Positions 22,373 to 35,700 are shown, counted from the first letter of the stretch. The stretch is DNA of 64,000 bases from Alentia gelatinosa (GCA_950022655.1 OX465581.1:106747125-106811124), one strand, 5' to 3'. Numbers and translations are program-made. The notes: generated by a model from the sequence alone, not told the origin.

Positions 22373-23700
22373 AATCATCAGAAGAAGCATGAACAAAATA
22401 CTAGATTTAATGAACACGAGTCAGAATGGGCTGGAGCATCATACGGAGTGCCCCAGGGCTCGGTCCTGGGGCCTCTGCTCTTCATTTTCTATATAGATGA
22501 AATTTCACAGATACTGGAGCAGAGTGGTTTAAAGGTTAGATTATATGCGGATGACCTTGTTTTTTGACAAATCTGATGCAGTAACCAATTGTCTGCAAGA
22601 GGGCTTAGATAACCTGTGGTCATGGACACAAACAAATTTCTTAACGATTAACTGTAAGAAAACAAAACAATGCTGGTATGGCTCGAAAAAGAAAACTAAA
22701 GATCTCAAAGATCAACCAGACTTGTATACATAAATTAGCATAAATTAGCCTGTGTAGAGAACTATTTATACCTAGGAGTACATCTAGACAGGAACTTAAA
22801 TTTTGACAAAAACATAAACATGGTCAAAAAGAAGTTAAATAGAAAGACTTATCTATTGGGTAAAAAAGTGAGGCACTTGATGACTACAGGCATTGCATGC
22901 AAAGTGTACAAGCAGACGATCATGACTACTAGATAAGTTGCAACGCATACAGAACAGGGGCTTGAGAATGTGTCTAGGGGTGGGACCCATGGTGCACACT
23001 TTCTAAGAGCTACATCACAGGACAGAGGTCCCACGTTTAGACTGAGCTATTGGCCTCATACATGAGGCGAGTGGCCCTAAGTGAGGGTATTTCAAATCGA
23101 GAAAATAATATAGAACAATGCAATTGACCCAACACCAGGTCTAGAGACTGACCTTTATTTATCTTACCGAAACAAAAAACTGAAATGCTAAAAAGATTGC
23201 CAATGTATCAGGGAAAAGTACCCTGGAACGAGCTCCAGGACCAGACAAAATAAGCTGAGAGTAAGTGCGTTTTTAAGCGCCTTCTAAAAACCTAGCATGA
23301 AGTCACCACTGGTAGACCAAGGTACCAAAATTCGTTATTTATAGTCTCGTAAAACATTGAAGGACACACTATTTTTGTATTCACACTTTATATTTACCTT
23401 ATGCATTCCTATTTATTTTGATAAATTTGATATATATTGTACTGTAGAGTTGATCTTCATCTAGATGTATTATTGTTTATTTGTGTATTATATTATGCTA
23501 TAATGTCCAGTTACCGTATAGGTGGTTTAACTGCATAGGAACCACTGATAAGAGGGGCTGCCATGTTATCTTTTGCCATACACACGGCTAACTGCGAGTA
23601 GCATGTAAACAAATATCTATACTTTCATTTATTCCCAATAAGGAGGGTGGTAGACCGCAACAGCAATGTAGCGAACCTTGCCTGAATAAAAAAATACAAC
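22373..23700 (+). mobile_element. Decayed non-LTR retrotransposon (LINE), reverse transcriptase to 3' end
   Basis: Translation from about 22373 runs into the reverse transcriptase palm. The motif GVPQGSVLGPLLFIFYIDE starts at 22445, and LYADDLVF follows near 22540, holding the catalytic YADD aspartates. A frameshift in the T run at 22560-22565 creates a stop at 22565. The frame continues one base over as FFDKSDAVTNCLQEGLDNLW, then LTINCKKTK, the usual thumb-side segment of jockey/CR1-type LINEs. Later pieces include NYLYLGVHLDRNLNFDKNI near 22755 and LDKLQRIQNRGLRMCLG at 22928-22979, a typical C-terminal LINE motif. The region ends with AATAAA at 23685 and an A/C-rich tail. The endonuclease and the 5' half of the RT are absent, so this is a 5'-truncated, frameshifted, dead copy. 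The clade cannot be fixed from this fragment. Confidence 0.85.
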
Positions 23701-23750
23701 AACAAAAAACAAACTAGTCTGTACATATGATTTTCCCCGTTTTTACCACA

Positions 23751-23810
<60 letters not shown>

Positions 23811-23862
23811 ATCTATCTATCTGTCTATACATACATACATACATACATACATACATACATTT
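23751..23862. repeat. ATCT tetranucleotide array followed by ACAT array
   Basis: About eighteen ATCT units with two interruptions are followed by about eight ACAT units. The array lies just past the A-rich tail of the plus-strand LINE, a common origin for such arrays. Confidence 0.95.
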
Positions 23863-24052
23863 ATTATCCACCTAATACAAAGTGTCCATAGAAAACACAT
23901 ATGGAGTTTGTATGGACATACCCGGCGCATACGGATATGTTGTATGCTCCGGGTGGCGCATACGGAAAAATAGTGCGTATAAAAAAATAGTGCATAACTG
24001 AAATGAACTGATATCGACATGTCACTTGTGCAGAAAAGGTAGATAATAAATA

Positions 24053-24452
24053 CAATATAGACTGGTTTCAGATAAAAGCGTTTGTATGCTCCTCGGAGTT
24101 GACTCTACGCAATATCCTCGCATACGCTCGGATATTACTACGCGTCAACTCCTCGGAGCATACGGCCGCTTGTATCTGAAACCAGTCAATATTGTGTATA
24201 TACACACAAATCTCCACTCAGTACTGTTGCTGAGTGAATTGCGTAGCAGTCATACGTAGCAGTTATTTATTTTCATCGAGCAGTTATTTTCATCGAGTGG
24301 GTTTCTGATTTTATCTCACCCCGTATAACATCATTCATTGATGAAATAACTCACCAAATTAGCCATTGAGTATTGGGTACAAAAACCTCAAGACTTTGGA
24401 GTACGAGTTCCTAACGTTAAGCCTATGGGGAAAAATACCGGGGTGAGATAAG
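24053..24452 (+). mobile_element. Composite hairpin + TIR repeat, copy 3
   Basis: A very long hairpin spans 24053-24194. The left arm, beginning CAATATAGACTGGTTTCAGA, pairs over about 65 bases with the right arm, ending TCTGAAACCAGTCAATATTG, around a loop near CGCATACGCTC. After ~100 bp containing ATTTTCATCGAG twice, the module begins at 24297 with GTGGGTTTCTGATTTTATCT, includes CCATTGAGTATTGGGTAC and GAGTACGAGTTCCTAACGTT, and ends ACCGGGGTGAGATAAGG at 24452. The ends TTATCTCACCCCG and CCGGGGTGAGATAA form near-perfect inverted repeats. Module identity with copy 1 is high. Confidence 0.85.
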
Positions 24453-26640
24453 GCCACTTAAACAGGCACTTTGAGATCATTGCACTTTGAAATCATGATC
24501 TCACTCTAAAAGCCATGAGTTTACATAAACTAACATAATTATAATCTCATAGTCTCGTGGCTACTTCAGAGATAGATGTATAAACATTGCATGTTATCAC
24601 TTAATGTACAGATACGTAGATGTGTCACAGTACACTCCCTACATTCCATCCTATACTTCCACACTGGTACCCATTCCGGCTTTGTAAATATATGCTTATA
24701 GCAACTTCATAAGATATTATGTATCTCTAGCATTTCAAAAATTCCATACTCGTAAGTTGCTCTTGAAAATATATATCACATGATTCTGTCTCTTTCAAAT
24801 ATTTGTCTTTTGTCTTTGTACAGCACCTGTCTCGAAGGTACGATGGAATAGGACAGTGTTCGCGTACTGTTTAGTATAAAAGGTGAGTACATAGATCTAT
24901 ATCATGAAGCAGATTTGAATATTGTCGTAAAGGCATGCATGGTTTTCCAGATTGTTGAATACATTTATATTCAAATTGCCTTCTTTAGAAACTGGTCTGA
25001 AGTATCATATATATAAGTACAGTTATGTGTACAATAAGCACCTTCAAAACATTTGTTAATGGTGACAATACATACATACAAATGAGCTTTCTTTAAAGGT
25101 AGACATACATTTCAAAGGTAGACATAAATTCTGCTGTGATATCTAAATATGAGAACCAGAATTGGGACCCGTCTCCCCTCTTCTCTCATCTGAATCAAAT
25201 CCCCCAATGAAACTATTTCCCAGACACCTCATGGGAGACGGAGAATCTATACAGAAATATTTTCGAGTCAGTCTGAAGTCGGGACACAACATCGTAAATT
25301 ATTGTTCAATTCGCCCATAGTATTGATAATTCCAGCGCATCTTTTATATTGTCATCTTCGAATAATAACCACTCTAGACCAATAGCACGATGGCTCTTCT
25401 TATATGAAGGCAAAGCTTCTTTTATTAAAGTTCTGTTTATTGTGCTTCAATACGTAATTGCCAGTGCTTGTGCCTTACATATTACAAATGATATTGAATC
25501 TCGATCTATTCACTATTGCTTAAAGGAGGAAGTCCGCTATTTATTATATATTCTGAATGATACTGTTGAGACACGATACTGATTTTTAATCAAATAATCG
25601 GGTCGAGGTAAAGTGTTTGGCATGTGATACCTCCAATTGTGTTATCGACATGCATGTAATTTGATGTACGCCTACATTCTGACCACGGGCCTACTCTCAG
25701 TGCCTTCACTGTAACCATGGACAACCTGTCAACGTGACAAAAGCTGGTCTGAAGTGGATCTGTAAACAGCGAAGCTGAGACAATGGAACACACGGACAGC
25801 TAATAATTACCTCCCAATTGCTGCGCAGTAATTAAAGTTTTTAATAGTTAATCGTAATGAAATCGGTGACAGAACACCCAACGTGAAGGATGCTTGCCTC
25901 ACAGAGCTCAGCTGGTTGCATAATCGACACGGGAAACTATGGCTATCTCCCCTCTATCGACTAGCGATAAGGTTGGTCCTGTCAATTTAAACCTATATAG
26001 AAGTGGTCCAAACACGGCATGATTAATATTTTAGTTGCACGTGATCGGCAACGTGTCACACATATTTGAGAAATGTAATCAAGGATGAGGCTATCCCTAA
26101 ACACGAACCTCCCTTGTTTATTTAATGTTTTTAAAAAGAACGGTGCGGGCTAGTTAACTACTAATCTTAAACTAAATGGATTGAAATCATTTACCAAAGC
26201 ATGTATATTATTTCTTATCGCGGTGCTATGATCGTGATTTCTTTTCGTCCTGAAATCTGTGAGACTTTGAATAAGATTGCATTATCCAAACTACCAAACA
26301 TACCCTCTATGTCATGGAAAGAGGATATATATCTAAAAGATATGCGGGATTTATCTTAATATACTGTCGCCAATGATAATAAGTTCTAGTGCAATGAGCA
26401 TCTCATGGGTGCGCTCTACCCAAAGTTAGTTCTGTCTTACGCCACCAGACGTCAGGCGTGTACAGCCTTGGTCCCACGCGGGCCATATGACGACGCAGCA
26501 GAGAAGGAATCATGCACAGCCTGGCTTATACTCAAAATAATGTAGACTACTTGAGTTATATACCAACCTACGTAGAATGCTTTAGTGAACAGTTTTATGC
26601 AAAGGTATATAATCACCTCTTGCTGTTGGCACTCTCCATT

Positions 26641-26739
26641 TGTATGTATGTATGTATGTATGTATGTATGTATGTATGTATGTGTGTGTGTTTTACAAAC
26701 AAATGGTTATTTCACGTGTGTGTGTGTGTGTGTGTGTGT
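26641..26739. repeat. TATG array, then GT array
   Basis: Ten or so TATG units (26641-26682) pass into TGTG. After a 25-bp break a GT run follows at 26716-26739. Overlapping MYVCMYVC frames are artefacts. Confidence 0.95.
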
Positions 26740-26846
26740 TCGGGGCGGGGTGGGGGGCAACAGTATAACTTAAAAGGTACAAGCGTTAGCTCGTTTGAAT
26801 AGACCTCCCAATACTGAGGGTATACACAGTATGTTTCACCCTCTTT

Positions 26847-26952
<106 letters not shown>

Positions 26953-29310
26953 TTCGTGGAACAAATAAGAACGTAGATAGTTAATTTATTTGATCCAAGA
27001 TGCTATCATGAGCTTTTCTTTTGATTTTCTTTTTTATAATTCTAAGGGATGGGTTATAGTGAGGGAGAATTACCGTCTATTTTGAAATAGGCGCAACGCT
27101 ACGGTGAATTACATAATAGGCTGATAGGAAGGCCCGAGGGGCTTCCAGAGTAGAGATTTCTCTCACGGTTTGGTCGCGCTAACCACTCCTAATGATTACA
27201 GCATATAATTTTGATCAGCGATACGCCGCAGGTAATTATCCAAAATAGACTTGGAGGAATTTGTTGTGTGCATGGCGACACGGCACCAATCAGGTTTTTC
27301 ACACATTAACATACCAGGGGTGGGATTGTTTCATCTCCCTGCTTACCTTAACTACTGGTAATATCGTCACGGTGAATTTAGCCCAAATTCCAAACCAGTT
27401 CATTAAAGAGGTGGCCTGAAGTCGACACATCGAGGTAACATAAATAAGAAAAATGGATCGACTCTTATCTGTTAACCTGGTTATCATACATAACCCTGGA
27501 TGTTATCGTAACTGTGTGGCGCGGCAAAATTGGAGTGGTTGTTCTGATTGACTTGTACTGTCCTTTTTCGCTGGGGTGGTCCTATACAGTGGTTTCATAA
27601 CTGCAGGTGTGCATGGATAAACGATAATAACCCGCCCACCTCCCCACTATCTGGATACTTCTCCTGAGTGTATCTGTTTCCCATTGACTCTGGTCTGATC
27701 CTACGTAATAGTAGCTCTCGTTGGTGACACGTATTCATAATGACTTGCCTTCAGAAAGAATGATATAATAGGACTAATTTATTATTTTCTTCTTTATAAA
27801 TGATGTGGGAACTCACTCGATAAAAATCGGCACCCCGATTTTCGTTAATCAGATCCCGATTTCTTCGATTGTTTACTCTTAATAATATATTCTTATATAT
27901 CAAATAAGCACGAGTGGTTTTTACATGTATCAGTCTTCCATGACATAGATTTAGAAGTAGTTGACATATGCAATATACGTTCTACCAATGTCTCAGGGGC
28001 TCTATAATAGAACACAAAGCCACTGGTTACAGAAACCTCAGAGAGAGCCCATCAAAGTTTATCAGGCTCTAAGTCGGTCAGGAATCTAGAAACTCAATGT
28101 CCACGATGACTGAAGTAGTATTTCAAGAGTCAAGTGGGTTGTATATATTGTTCTTGTCGTTTAATCAGCATCCACTTACATAGGTCAGAGATATTAAGAG
28201 TTTACTAGGGTCATTGAGGCATTATCCAAAGGGCTGATTGTGAAGATACCCCAACATCATAACCACTTTCTATCAATGGTTTTGTCTGACTACTGAATGC
28301 TATAGTGAGGGAGAGGTCAATCGAGAATATGACGAACTATAGTACAGAATGTCTATGGTTCCTCCTTTAGATACACATAAAATAATATTGAATACAGAGC
28401 ATCTCTTTCCTGTGATTTATATGACCTCACGTAAAACGTTTTCTTAAAAAGATTTTCAGTAAAGGCCTTAGAAATTCTGCTATTTCAAGACCCAACTATT
28501 TGTGCCAATGCAAACCCACCATAAACTCATCTATGTCAGTTCAAACTTCCAGCCAATTCAAGTACAATTAAAGCTTCCCCCTGAATTCAAATGACACAGA
28601 GATATTTGAATTTCGACTACAAGTTTTCCGTTACCAGATATTTTTTTTGTTAAAGTAATTCAAGGAGCGGGGGCCTCTGGTGAGGTCCTTTTTTCAGCGG
28701 GAGGCCCCCGGGTCGGCCTGACGTCCCGGGGCCCCATCGATGAAACAGATCTTAGATAGCGGAGAAACCAATCTTGCTCAGAGGACACCTCTTTGAGAAA
28801 GGTGGCCGTCGTTTCATCTCGTGCCGTATGGGGATTTGATAAAAGCATTTCGTTACACAATGGACCAAAATATCCCAATTGTTGTAGTCACCCTTATTCA
28901 ATTAGCGGGCGGGAATCCCCACTGCGCCTTGGGCGAGATAAGGCTTGCAGTGTCTTACCGATACCAAATATAGGCTCTAACGAATGGACACCCAGGACCA
29001 TAACGGTCCAGTCCTACTCTCCCAACCCTCTTTGAACTTAACCCGTCTTCTCCTCCCACTGTCTGAAATGAAATAATGTAATTTTACACTGAAGGCACTT
29101 TTATTAAGCGGATATTTTCGCGGCGGGGGTGATTCTACTGCAGGAAGTGTTCCCGGGAAAAAGGGGAGGGGAAGAGAAATGTCGTCTGCTCTTGGACCGT
29201 TGGATTTGATCTGGACTGGTTATTGAATCAAGTCTGCTTATTGACCGCCTTGATTTCCAGTGGGAATGCTCCTGGATGGGCCATGCAGAGACCCAATTTT
29301 GCGTGGTGAT

Positions 29311-29337
29311 AGCTCTCTCTCTCTCTCGCTCTCTCTG
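29311..29337. repeat. CT microsatellite
   Basis: About twelve CT units with one CG interruption. Confidence 0.9.
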
Positions 29338-29965
29338 GCCAGCCGTCTCTAGGCCTCAGTGAAATCTTCCCAACCCACTGGCCACGGCATTTCTGCGGGT
29401 GGCAGTGGGAGTGCCGCTATCTCGGATACGAAACGTAAGCCCATGCATACGCGGATGCATCCTATCGCGGCTCTTTTGGGCCGGCCGGCCAAAGATTCTG
29501 TGAAAGTACGCTCCAACAGGCCCCGAGGAAGGCATCCTTCTCTTTTCTACGATAATCCAAGCGGTGACAGTCTGATTCGATATGCAGAAACGGTGATTGT
29601 CATCTGGGCGCCTGGAGTCTTAAACGTCGCTCGTCAGCGGAGTGTGAGTCCATGAGTTTCCCGGGGTGCTTTCATTCACCAAGAGACCTCAAGTGTATGG
29701 TATGATGGTAGATAACCTGGTATTTACTTTTCATTCAAGAAAACAAGTCATCGACTCGGAAAGAATCCGTTCAATGAAGGTATTCATTTGAACATCTTAT
29801 CAGGCTCTAGAATAGAATGCCCCAAGTCTCAAGTCCTGTGCGCGAACTGCCTTGTTGGTTTCCGCTAGTTGACTTGCGCTTCCCGCCTTCTCCTCTCCGC
29901 GACCAAATGTCGTCTGCTAAGCCGACTCTCGGTGCTGGGCGCGCGGAACGCCCTGACCGGCCGGT

Positions 29966-29980
29966 GGCGCCCCCTGGGTT
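29966..29980 (-). promoter_or_regulatory. CTCF-like motif, weaker, reverse
   Basis: The minus strand reads AACCCAGGGGGCGCC: positions 4-15 fit the consensus and the first three do not. It stands about 1.3 kb inside the left edge of the GC-rich domain. Confidence 0.3.
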
Positions 29981-30405
29981 GAGTTAGTGACGCACGGCCG
30001 GGACAGACCGCTGCCACTGACGCCACACTCGCTGCCTATGTCGATTGTTGGCAAGCGGCAAACTGATGCATTTCACCAGAAGAGGACTCATTGGACGGAT
30101 AGGTATGTCTGCTTTCCTCCTCTTAGCCTTGGCATCAGCCAACACTCCATCATTCACTTTCCATTTTTATTTTAGCTGCTAGGGCCCACTGCAGCAGCCG
30201 GGTCATTTGGGGTGGAAGGGGGATATTGTCTTCAGAGTGGCATGGCACATAAGTTAGCTGTTCACACCAGTGGGCGGGCAGAGTGAAGGCACGGCCAGTT
30301 GGTTTGGGCAGCTCCGGACCACAGGGTCATATATTCTGTGGCGTCAGATCTCCGTCGCTAATATTTTCTACTTGTATGCTTGATTTAATTAAGGTCAGGC
30401 ATGGC

Positions 30406-30465
30406 TGACAGTGACACTGACAGCAAAGTTGTCAAGTCTGTCTGACCCACTCACCAAGATGACAG
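30406..30465. promoter_or_regulatory. TGACAG motif cluster (TALE homeodomain type)
   Basis: TGACAG occurs at 30406, 30418 and 30460, with TGTCA (its partial reverse complement) at 30430, all inside 60 bp. CTGTCA and TGTCA follow at 30701 and 30711. TGACAG is the established core for Meis/Pknox TALE homeodomain proteins, common in developmental enhancers. TTTAATTAA at 30383 and TTATTGGAC near 30730 could take partner homeodomain proteins. Function is inferred. Confidence 0.35.
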
Positions 30466-31384
30466 AGAGCGAATAGTCAGTTTTAATTCAATGTTGGTGA
30501 TGTTTCTTGTCAACTTTGGTTGTTTATCACGGCGATGTTTTATACCCGGCTAGGCTGCCACCGATCGCACTCTATTCCGTGACACCAAATGACACAAATC
30601 ATGCAGTGAACTTCTTAAACCTTTGGGTTTTCACTTACGTTTTAGCTGAAAAGCACCTCGATGGATGCTTCATTGGCGGCCATGGTTATTTAACCTGAAT
30701 CTGTCAGATGTGTCAAGCCCCTTCGTTATTTATTGGACATAAGGTTTTGGGTAGCAGGGCGGCTGTTTAGGTGCCACGGTCGCCACTGTTGTCTACAGTT
30801 AGACCACTCAAACGGCGACTTTGAATGCGTAACAAAGGATGAAGAACACTTATCACTTTTAGCCAGGGAGATGGAGATAGACTCTTGGAGCTACCGCGGG
30901 GCTGCGGAACTTGAATGTTTTAGGGGCTGTTGGAGGGGGCCGTCACCGTCTTTTCTGTTGGCGGGGGGAGATGGAACCCGAGACAATGATGAATGACCAC
31001 CAAGTGGCTGAGGGGAGCGGGGAGGGGGTACATTTAAAAGCTCGGTCGTTTTTCCGTTCGGTTGATCACACAAATACAGTGCGACCACCAGAGGAAGACC
31101 GAGGCGACGGCCGCAGCCACCGCGACAGGCCCCTTACCGGCCGCCGCCCGCCCCCACACCACCGCCCCGCTACACCCACTGTCCTAATCTTGGTAATTAT
31201 AGGGGTTTAAATCTTTTGTTCATAACGAGCGGCCTCCCGGCTCGAAGGATGGAACATCGGCTTGGCGATTATCTTGACAGTTGCTCAATCCATGCACAGG
31301 CCGACAATTATCATCCGACCAAGGGTTTTGCCTTCGCTTATCGGACTCGGGGGCCAAAAACAGCGTGGATGTAATTTGCTACGT

Positions 31385-31760
31385 TTGGTGGGTTAGTGGA
31401 AGCACGGCACCGCTCCGCGCGGCACCGCACCGCGCCGCGCCCCGCGTCGCCGCAGCCTGCCGGATGTTCCCGCGCGTCCGCTCTATTGTGCGCACGCGAG
31501 CGTCGCAAACGGTGGACGCTTCATTCACCACGTCCTAGCCCATCTCGTAAAGCAGCCGGATCGATCCTCACAAGGCTGATTGGGTGGCAGTAATGAAGAC
31601 CGTCTCCAGAAGCGGTCGCAGGCCCCGAGCTGGGCCCGCCCGCCCGGTCGTTCCCTCCCGAGCCCCAACCCCCGCGGCCCCGCCCGCTAAACTCCCCGCC
31701 AATCGGCCCCTCGTCCCGCGCCATTGAGCGCTAAAATCCACCGACTGCAAGACGCGGTCG
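31385..31760. other. CpG-island-like block
   Basis: Very dense CpG (CCGCGCGGCACCGCACCGCG-type sequence) with CCAAT-type words (GATTGGGTGG near 31578 and CCAATCGG near 31700). No TATA box or recognised exon follows. It could be a promoter or an enhancer-associated island. The right border passes into unique AT/GC-mixed sequence up to 31830. Confidence 0.55.
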
Positions 31761-32683
31761 ATTAGGGCCAGGGAACAATTTGTAGCAACGGCTGATGATT
31801 CGGGCGATTGCCTTTCACGTGCTTAACTGAGGGGAGATGGGCAGAGCTCGGATGATGGCTTTTGTTAGGGTACTCTTCTTCTTTATTGTCACAATTGCTT
31901 GGGAGATAACTTAAACTTGTGCAGTTAAATTTCTTAGCCCCTGATTATATTTTTCCATCTGTAATTCGCAGAACAAGGCGCTATTACAATAGAGCATGGC
32001 ATTAACATATCAAACACTTGCTTTGACATAAAGGAATTAGGAAATTTGATGTACACAAACGTGTATGTATGTTCTTTATTTGTATACATACATAAAATGT
32101 ATTTGTAGTTTTAATAACAATCAATGTGTGCCTATCTAGAATGACAATATTATTTTTGTGTAGAAAGACACCGCCACCTTAACACATTAGATCAGAGTTA
32201 CTGTTTCTTGCAATACCAAAAGGAAGCGTTAAACTAATATAAACCCCCTTGAGAAATGTAGCGTTTAGACTTGAGGCGGATGGTACACTGACGTATCGCT
32301 GGGGATGTTATCGGTCTGGTCCCGCTATCATTTGTCTGTCCGGAAATCTAGCTTGACCCCGCGGGCGTGTATATACACCCCAGTCGCCACATGTACACAG
32401 TGGTTCACCGGGGTTCTCACATCCAGCCTAGACAAGTTACAGATGTATAAACTTGGCGCGGCCCCACGACTTAGGATACTTGGGAAGGAGGGGCGGTATA
32501 TGTGAACTCGGGGGCGGACGGCCGGGAGGTAGGGGAGCAGGGACCGGTATAGGGTAGCGGGGTGGTGAAATGAGGGTGCGCCGAGGCCGCGCCGAGCAGA
32601 CCAGGTTCACCACTCCAGCTCACCAAGGAGCTGCTCTTGAGGGGCTCGGAGGCCGGGCTGCTTATCACACGACAAGGAGGAGG

Positions 32684-32783
32684 CATGGTGGTAGTGGTAG
32701 TGGTGGTGGTGGAGGGGGGGGGGGGTGCATGGGGGCTACTGGACGCTCAAAGTCCCTCCCCCCCCCCCCCCACACACACACCT
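32684..32783. repeat. GGT array, poly-G (12), poly-C (14) and CA run
   Basis: GGTGGTAGTGGT units, a 12-G run (32714-32725), then 14 C (32758-32771) and CACACA within 100 bp. The G run and the C run can pair to form a hairpin. The glycine- and proline-rich open frames over it are artefacts. Confidence 0.9.
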
Positions 32784-35700
32784 CACTCTTCTCCAAATTC
32801 AGTGTACATACAGCCGGCCACGAGCACCTATCTCGCGCCGACGAGGATGATTAATGATTGTTGACAAATTAAAACAGTTGTGCTCTCATGGGGTGGCCGG
32901 CAGGGTAGCAGGGGGAGGCGGGCCGGGCCGGGCCGGGTCAGGCGGGAGGCCGATAAGCTTACCGGGCAGTCCCCGGGAGGGGCGGCCCGATGCCCCCGCT
33001 GGAGTCACCGATACTCCAATAGGGCACCGGGCGTCTCGGCACCGTCGGCGGTTACAGCCCCACAGCATGCACCCTTGCCCCCACACCCCTCCCCTGCCCG
33101 CACTGCAGCAGTCTCCGCAGACTCGCTTACAAGTTCCACTCTTTACCCTCCTGTGGGGCCATAACTGCCCTTATCACCAGCAGGAGCGCTGCTGTTATAC
33201 CCCCGCGTGGTGGCACAGGGCAGTGTAGACGACCTACCCCATATACACCACTCTTGCAGTAAGACCGCCTCCCCATACTCATCCCACCCACCAACGTTAT
33301 GGAGTTACGCCTGATATATGAAAGCAGGAACATCCAGATGAGGATAATGACGTGATGAATGATAGAGCATGGGAGATTGTCATATTCAAACAGACCTAAA
33401 TTGTTACTGCTGAGGCCGATTGTCCGCACAGTAAAACTAGACTATTCATCACTGGACACCTGATAGCGTTGAGCTCCCAACACCGCACCTGATGCGCCTA
33501 GTTTCGTTTCCAGCTCCACAATGCATCCCCCTGCTGCATTAAAAACCACCAGAACTGTGTCGAGATCCAAAATAAATATCGCACACGGCCTAGCCCTCGT
33601 GTTATGAAAAATAACCCGCACCGATCAGCTTATTTTTCAAAGGCAAATATAGCGTTAGTTCAATAGGACCTCTACAAGCCACAGTCTATTGTGGGGAGTG
33701 TTAAAAACGATAGTAAGTAGTATATGGAATCGTCTAGCCGATGAAGTGTGTGGGTGTTATTATATAACAACTGAGCATGTCTCTTTATGAAAGAACCTGA
33801 TGGTAAAAAAATTAAATGGGACGGTTGTTATTGTTGTCGCCTACCTGAGATGGGTCATGTATAGATGAGTAGTGTGGTAAGGGGTGTGAAAGAGGGGACA
33901 GGGATATGAGGGAGAGCGCGCGTTGAACATGCCCACAGTATTAATTCTGTGTTTATTGTGAGAGCGTGGAAACTGCGGTGTTTAGTCAGTCAGTGAGGCA
34001 TGTAGCAGTCGAGTCTGCCCGACAAATCATCACGGAGCGGACAGGGGTCAGTTGTCACCTGTAAATCAGGCCGAGGGACCCGGACGCCGGGAGGGTAATT
34101 AATGAGGTGTGGTCAGGGTAATGAAGTGGTCAGCGGTCTCGGGGCTGGGCGGGGATGACAGGCAGGGTGTGGTGATGACGTAAGGTTACATGGCAGGGAT
34201 CCACCCCATCACCCCGACCCGACCGACACCCTCCTCTCACAACTCCGACCAATATGCCATACCCTTCAGACCAGACATCTGGTGGAGAGTGATCGCCGCC
34301 ATGCAAGACGCCAGGCGGCAAGAGGGAAGGAAATATAAGGCAACAAAGAGGAAAAGAAGTGATAATAAAATTACAATAAATTGGTGATAGTAAATAGAAC
34401 TGGAGTAGTGTAGGAGAAGACCAAGGGCAGGGGCGAGGTAATACAAAAAAAGGAGGATGGACAGGCACTGAGGGATAAGCACTGGCTGAAACTAGATGAA
34501 GAATAAAATGTGGAACAATAGAAGGGGAGTGTGCCTATTTCTAATGCTCTTTTCGTCTGGTTTGGATGAGATGGAGTGAGAGAATGGGATGAGAAGGGGA
34601 AACAGTGAAAAGAAACTGTGGCAAGGGAATAGGAGGAATGAGGACGGGGTCAGGAGGAAGGAAAGTTTAAGACTAGGGTGCGCAAGGGTATATGGTGTGG
34701 AGAGGAGAGGCTTAGAGGGTATGGCCAGGTCCCAGTAGTACCCCCAACCCCATCCATCTCAGTCACAAACCCTGCTGGTCAGCCTGGATCTCCACCACTG
34801 CTGGGGACGAGGGTGGACGACAAACGCTCTGTCAGCTGCCCCTATAACCATGCTCTACTCCTGTGTGTGCATCTAAACCCACGCGCCATGCACCCCATCC
34901 TCCCGCATCCCCACGAGGATATCACAATGGGGTTGCCAAACGTTCAGCGGGTAAAACGTCCAAGCCATGACCCAAGAAGAGCAGCCCTCTATAATGTACC
35001 TAATGGTTTTGTTGAGCCTCTGACGTGAGACATATGGACGGGTATATGGTGAATGTCCAGTCAAGGTTTGGACGGGTGGGAGATTGTATAGTCACACGAT
35101 CATTATTGTGATATATAAGGATGGGTATAGTTAAGATGATTGGAGCAAGGTAAAGAATGATAGGTTAGAGTTGAAGGGCTGGTTTGTGCTGGTGCTGGGG
35201 AGTAGCGCTGGGGGTGTGGGGTGCAAGCCAGAGCATGAAGAATGGTCTTGGGGGCGGGATCGCTTCGTCATCATCAGCGCTACCTGCCAATCGGCACCGG
35301 CGTCCCGGTTGCTATATCAGCGCTGACAACATGTACACAAACCACAACTCATGCCCCAGTCAGTGTGCATTAAAATTACACCGTGCTGAAGAACTTCTCC
35401 CCTTCCCCCAAGACGTTTTTACCTTCAACCCCTCCATCCGCCACTGCTGCCTCCTCCTCCCCCTTCCAACACACCTTCAACGTTTCGCATGCGATCACGC
35501 CTTCGTGATGTTTTTGTCCCATCTCACCCCTCCCTGATTCCTCAGCAGCACTCCTCAGTCTCCCCGAACCACCACCAGTCACCCCACCATCCCCATCACT
35601 ACAACTCCCATCTCCCGACGCCCACCCACACGCGCGGGCTCGTGCATGCAGCATGGGCAGAGTGGGGAAGCACAAGTTAAGCGCGTACCGGCCGTCTTTT

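Noticed and set aside
23751..23862. CRISPR-like regular repeats
   Set aside because: Tetranucleotide microsatellite without spacers; the window is eukaryotic and no CRISPR array is present.
34678..35028. 116-codon frame that looked less biased than neighbours
   Set aside because: No recognised motif, no signal peptide, no splice structure; consistent with chance.
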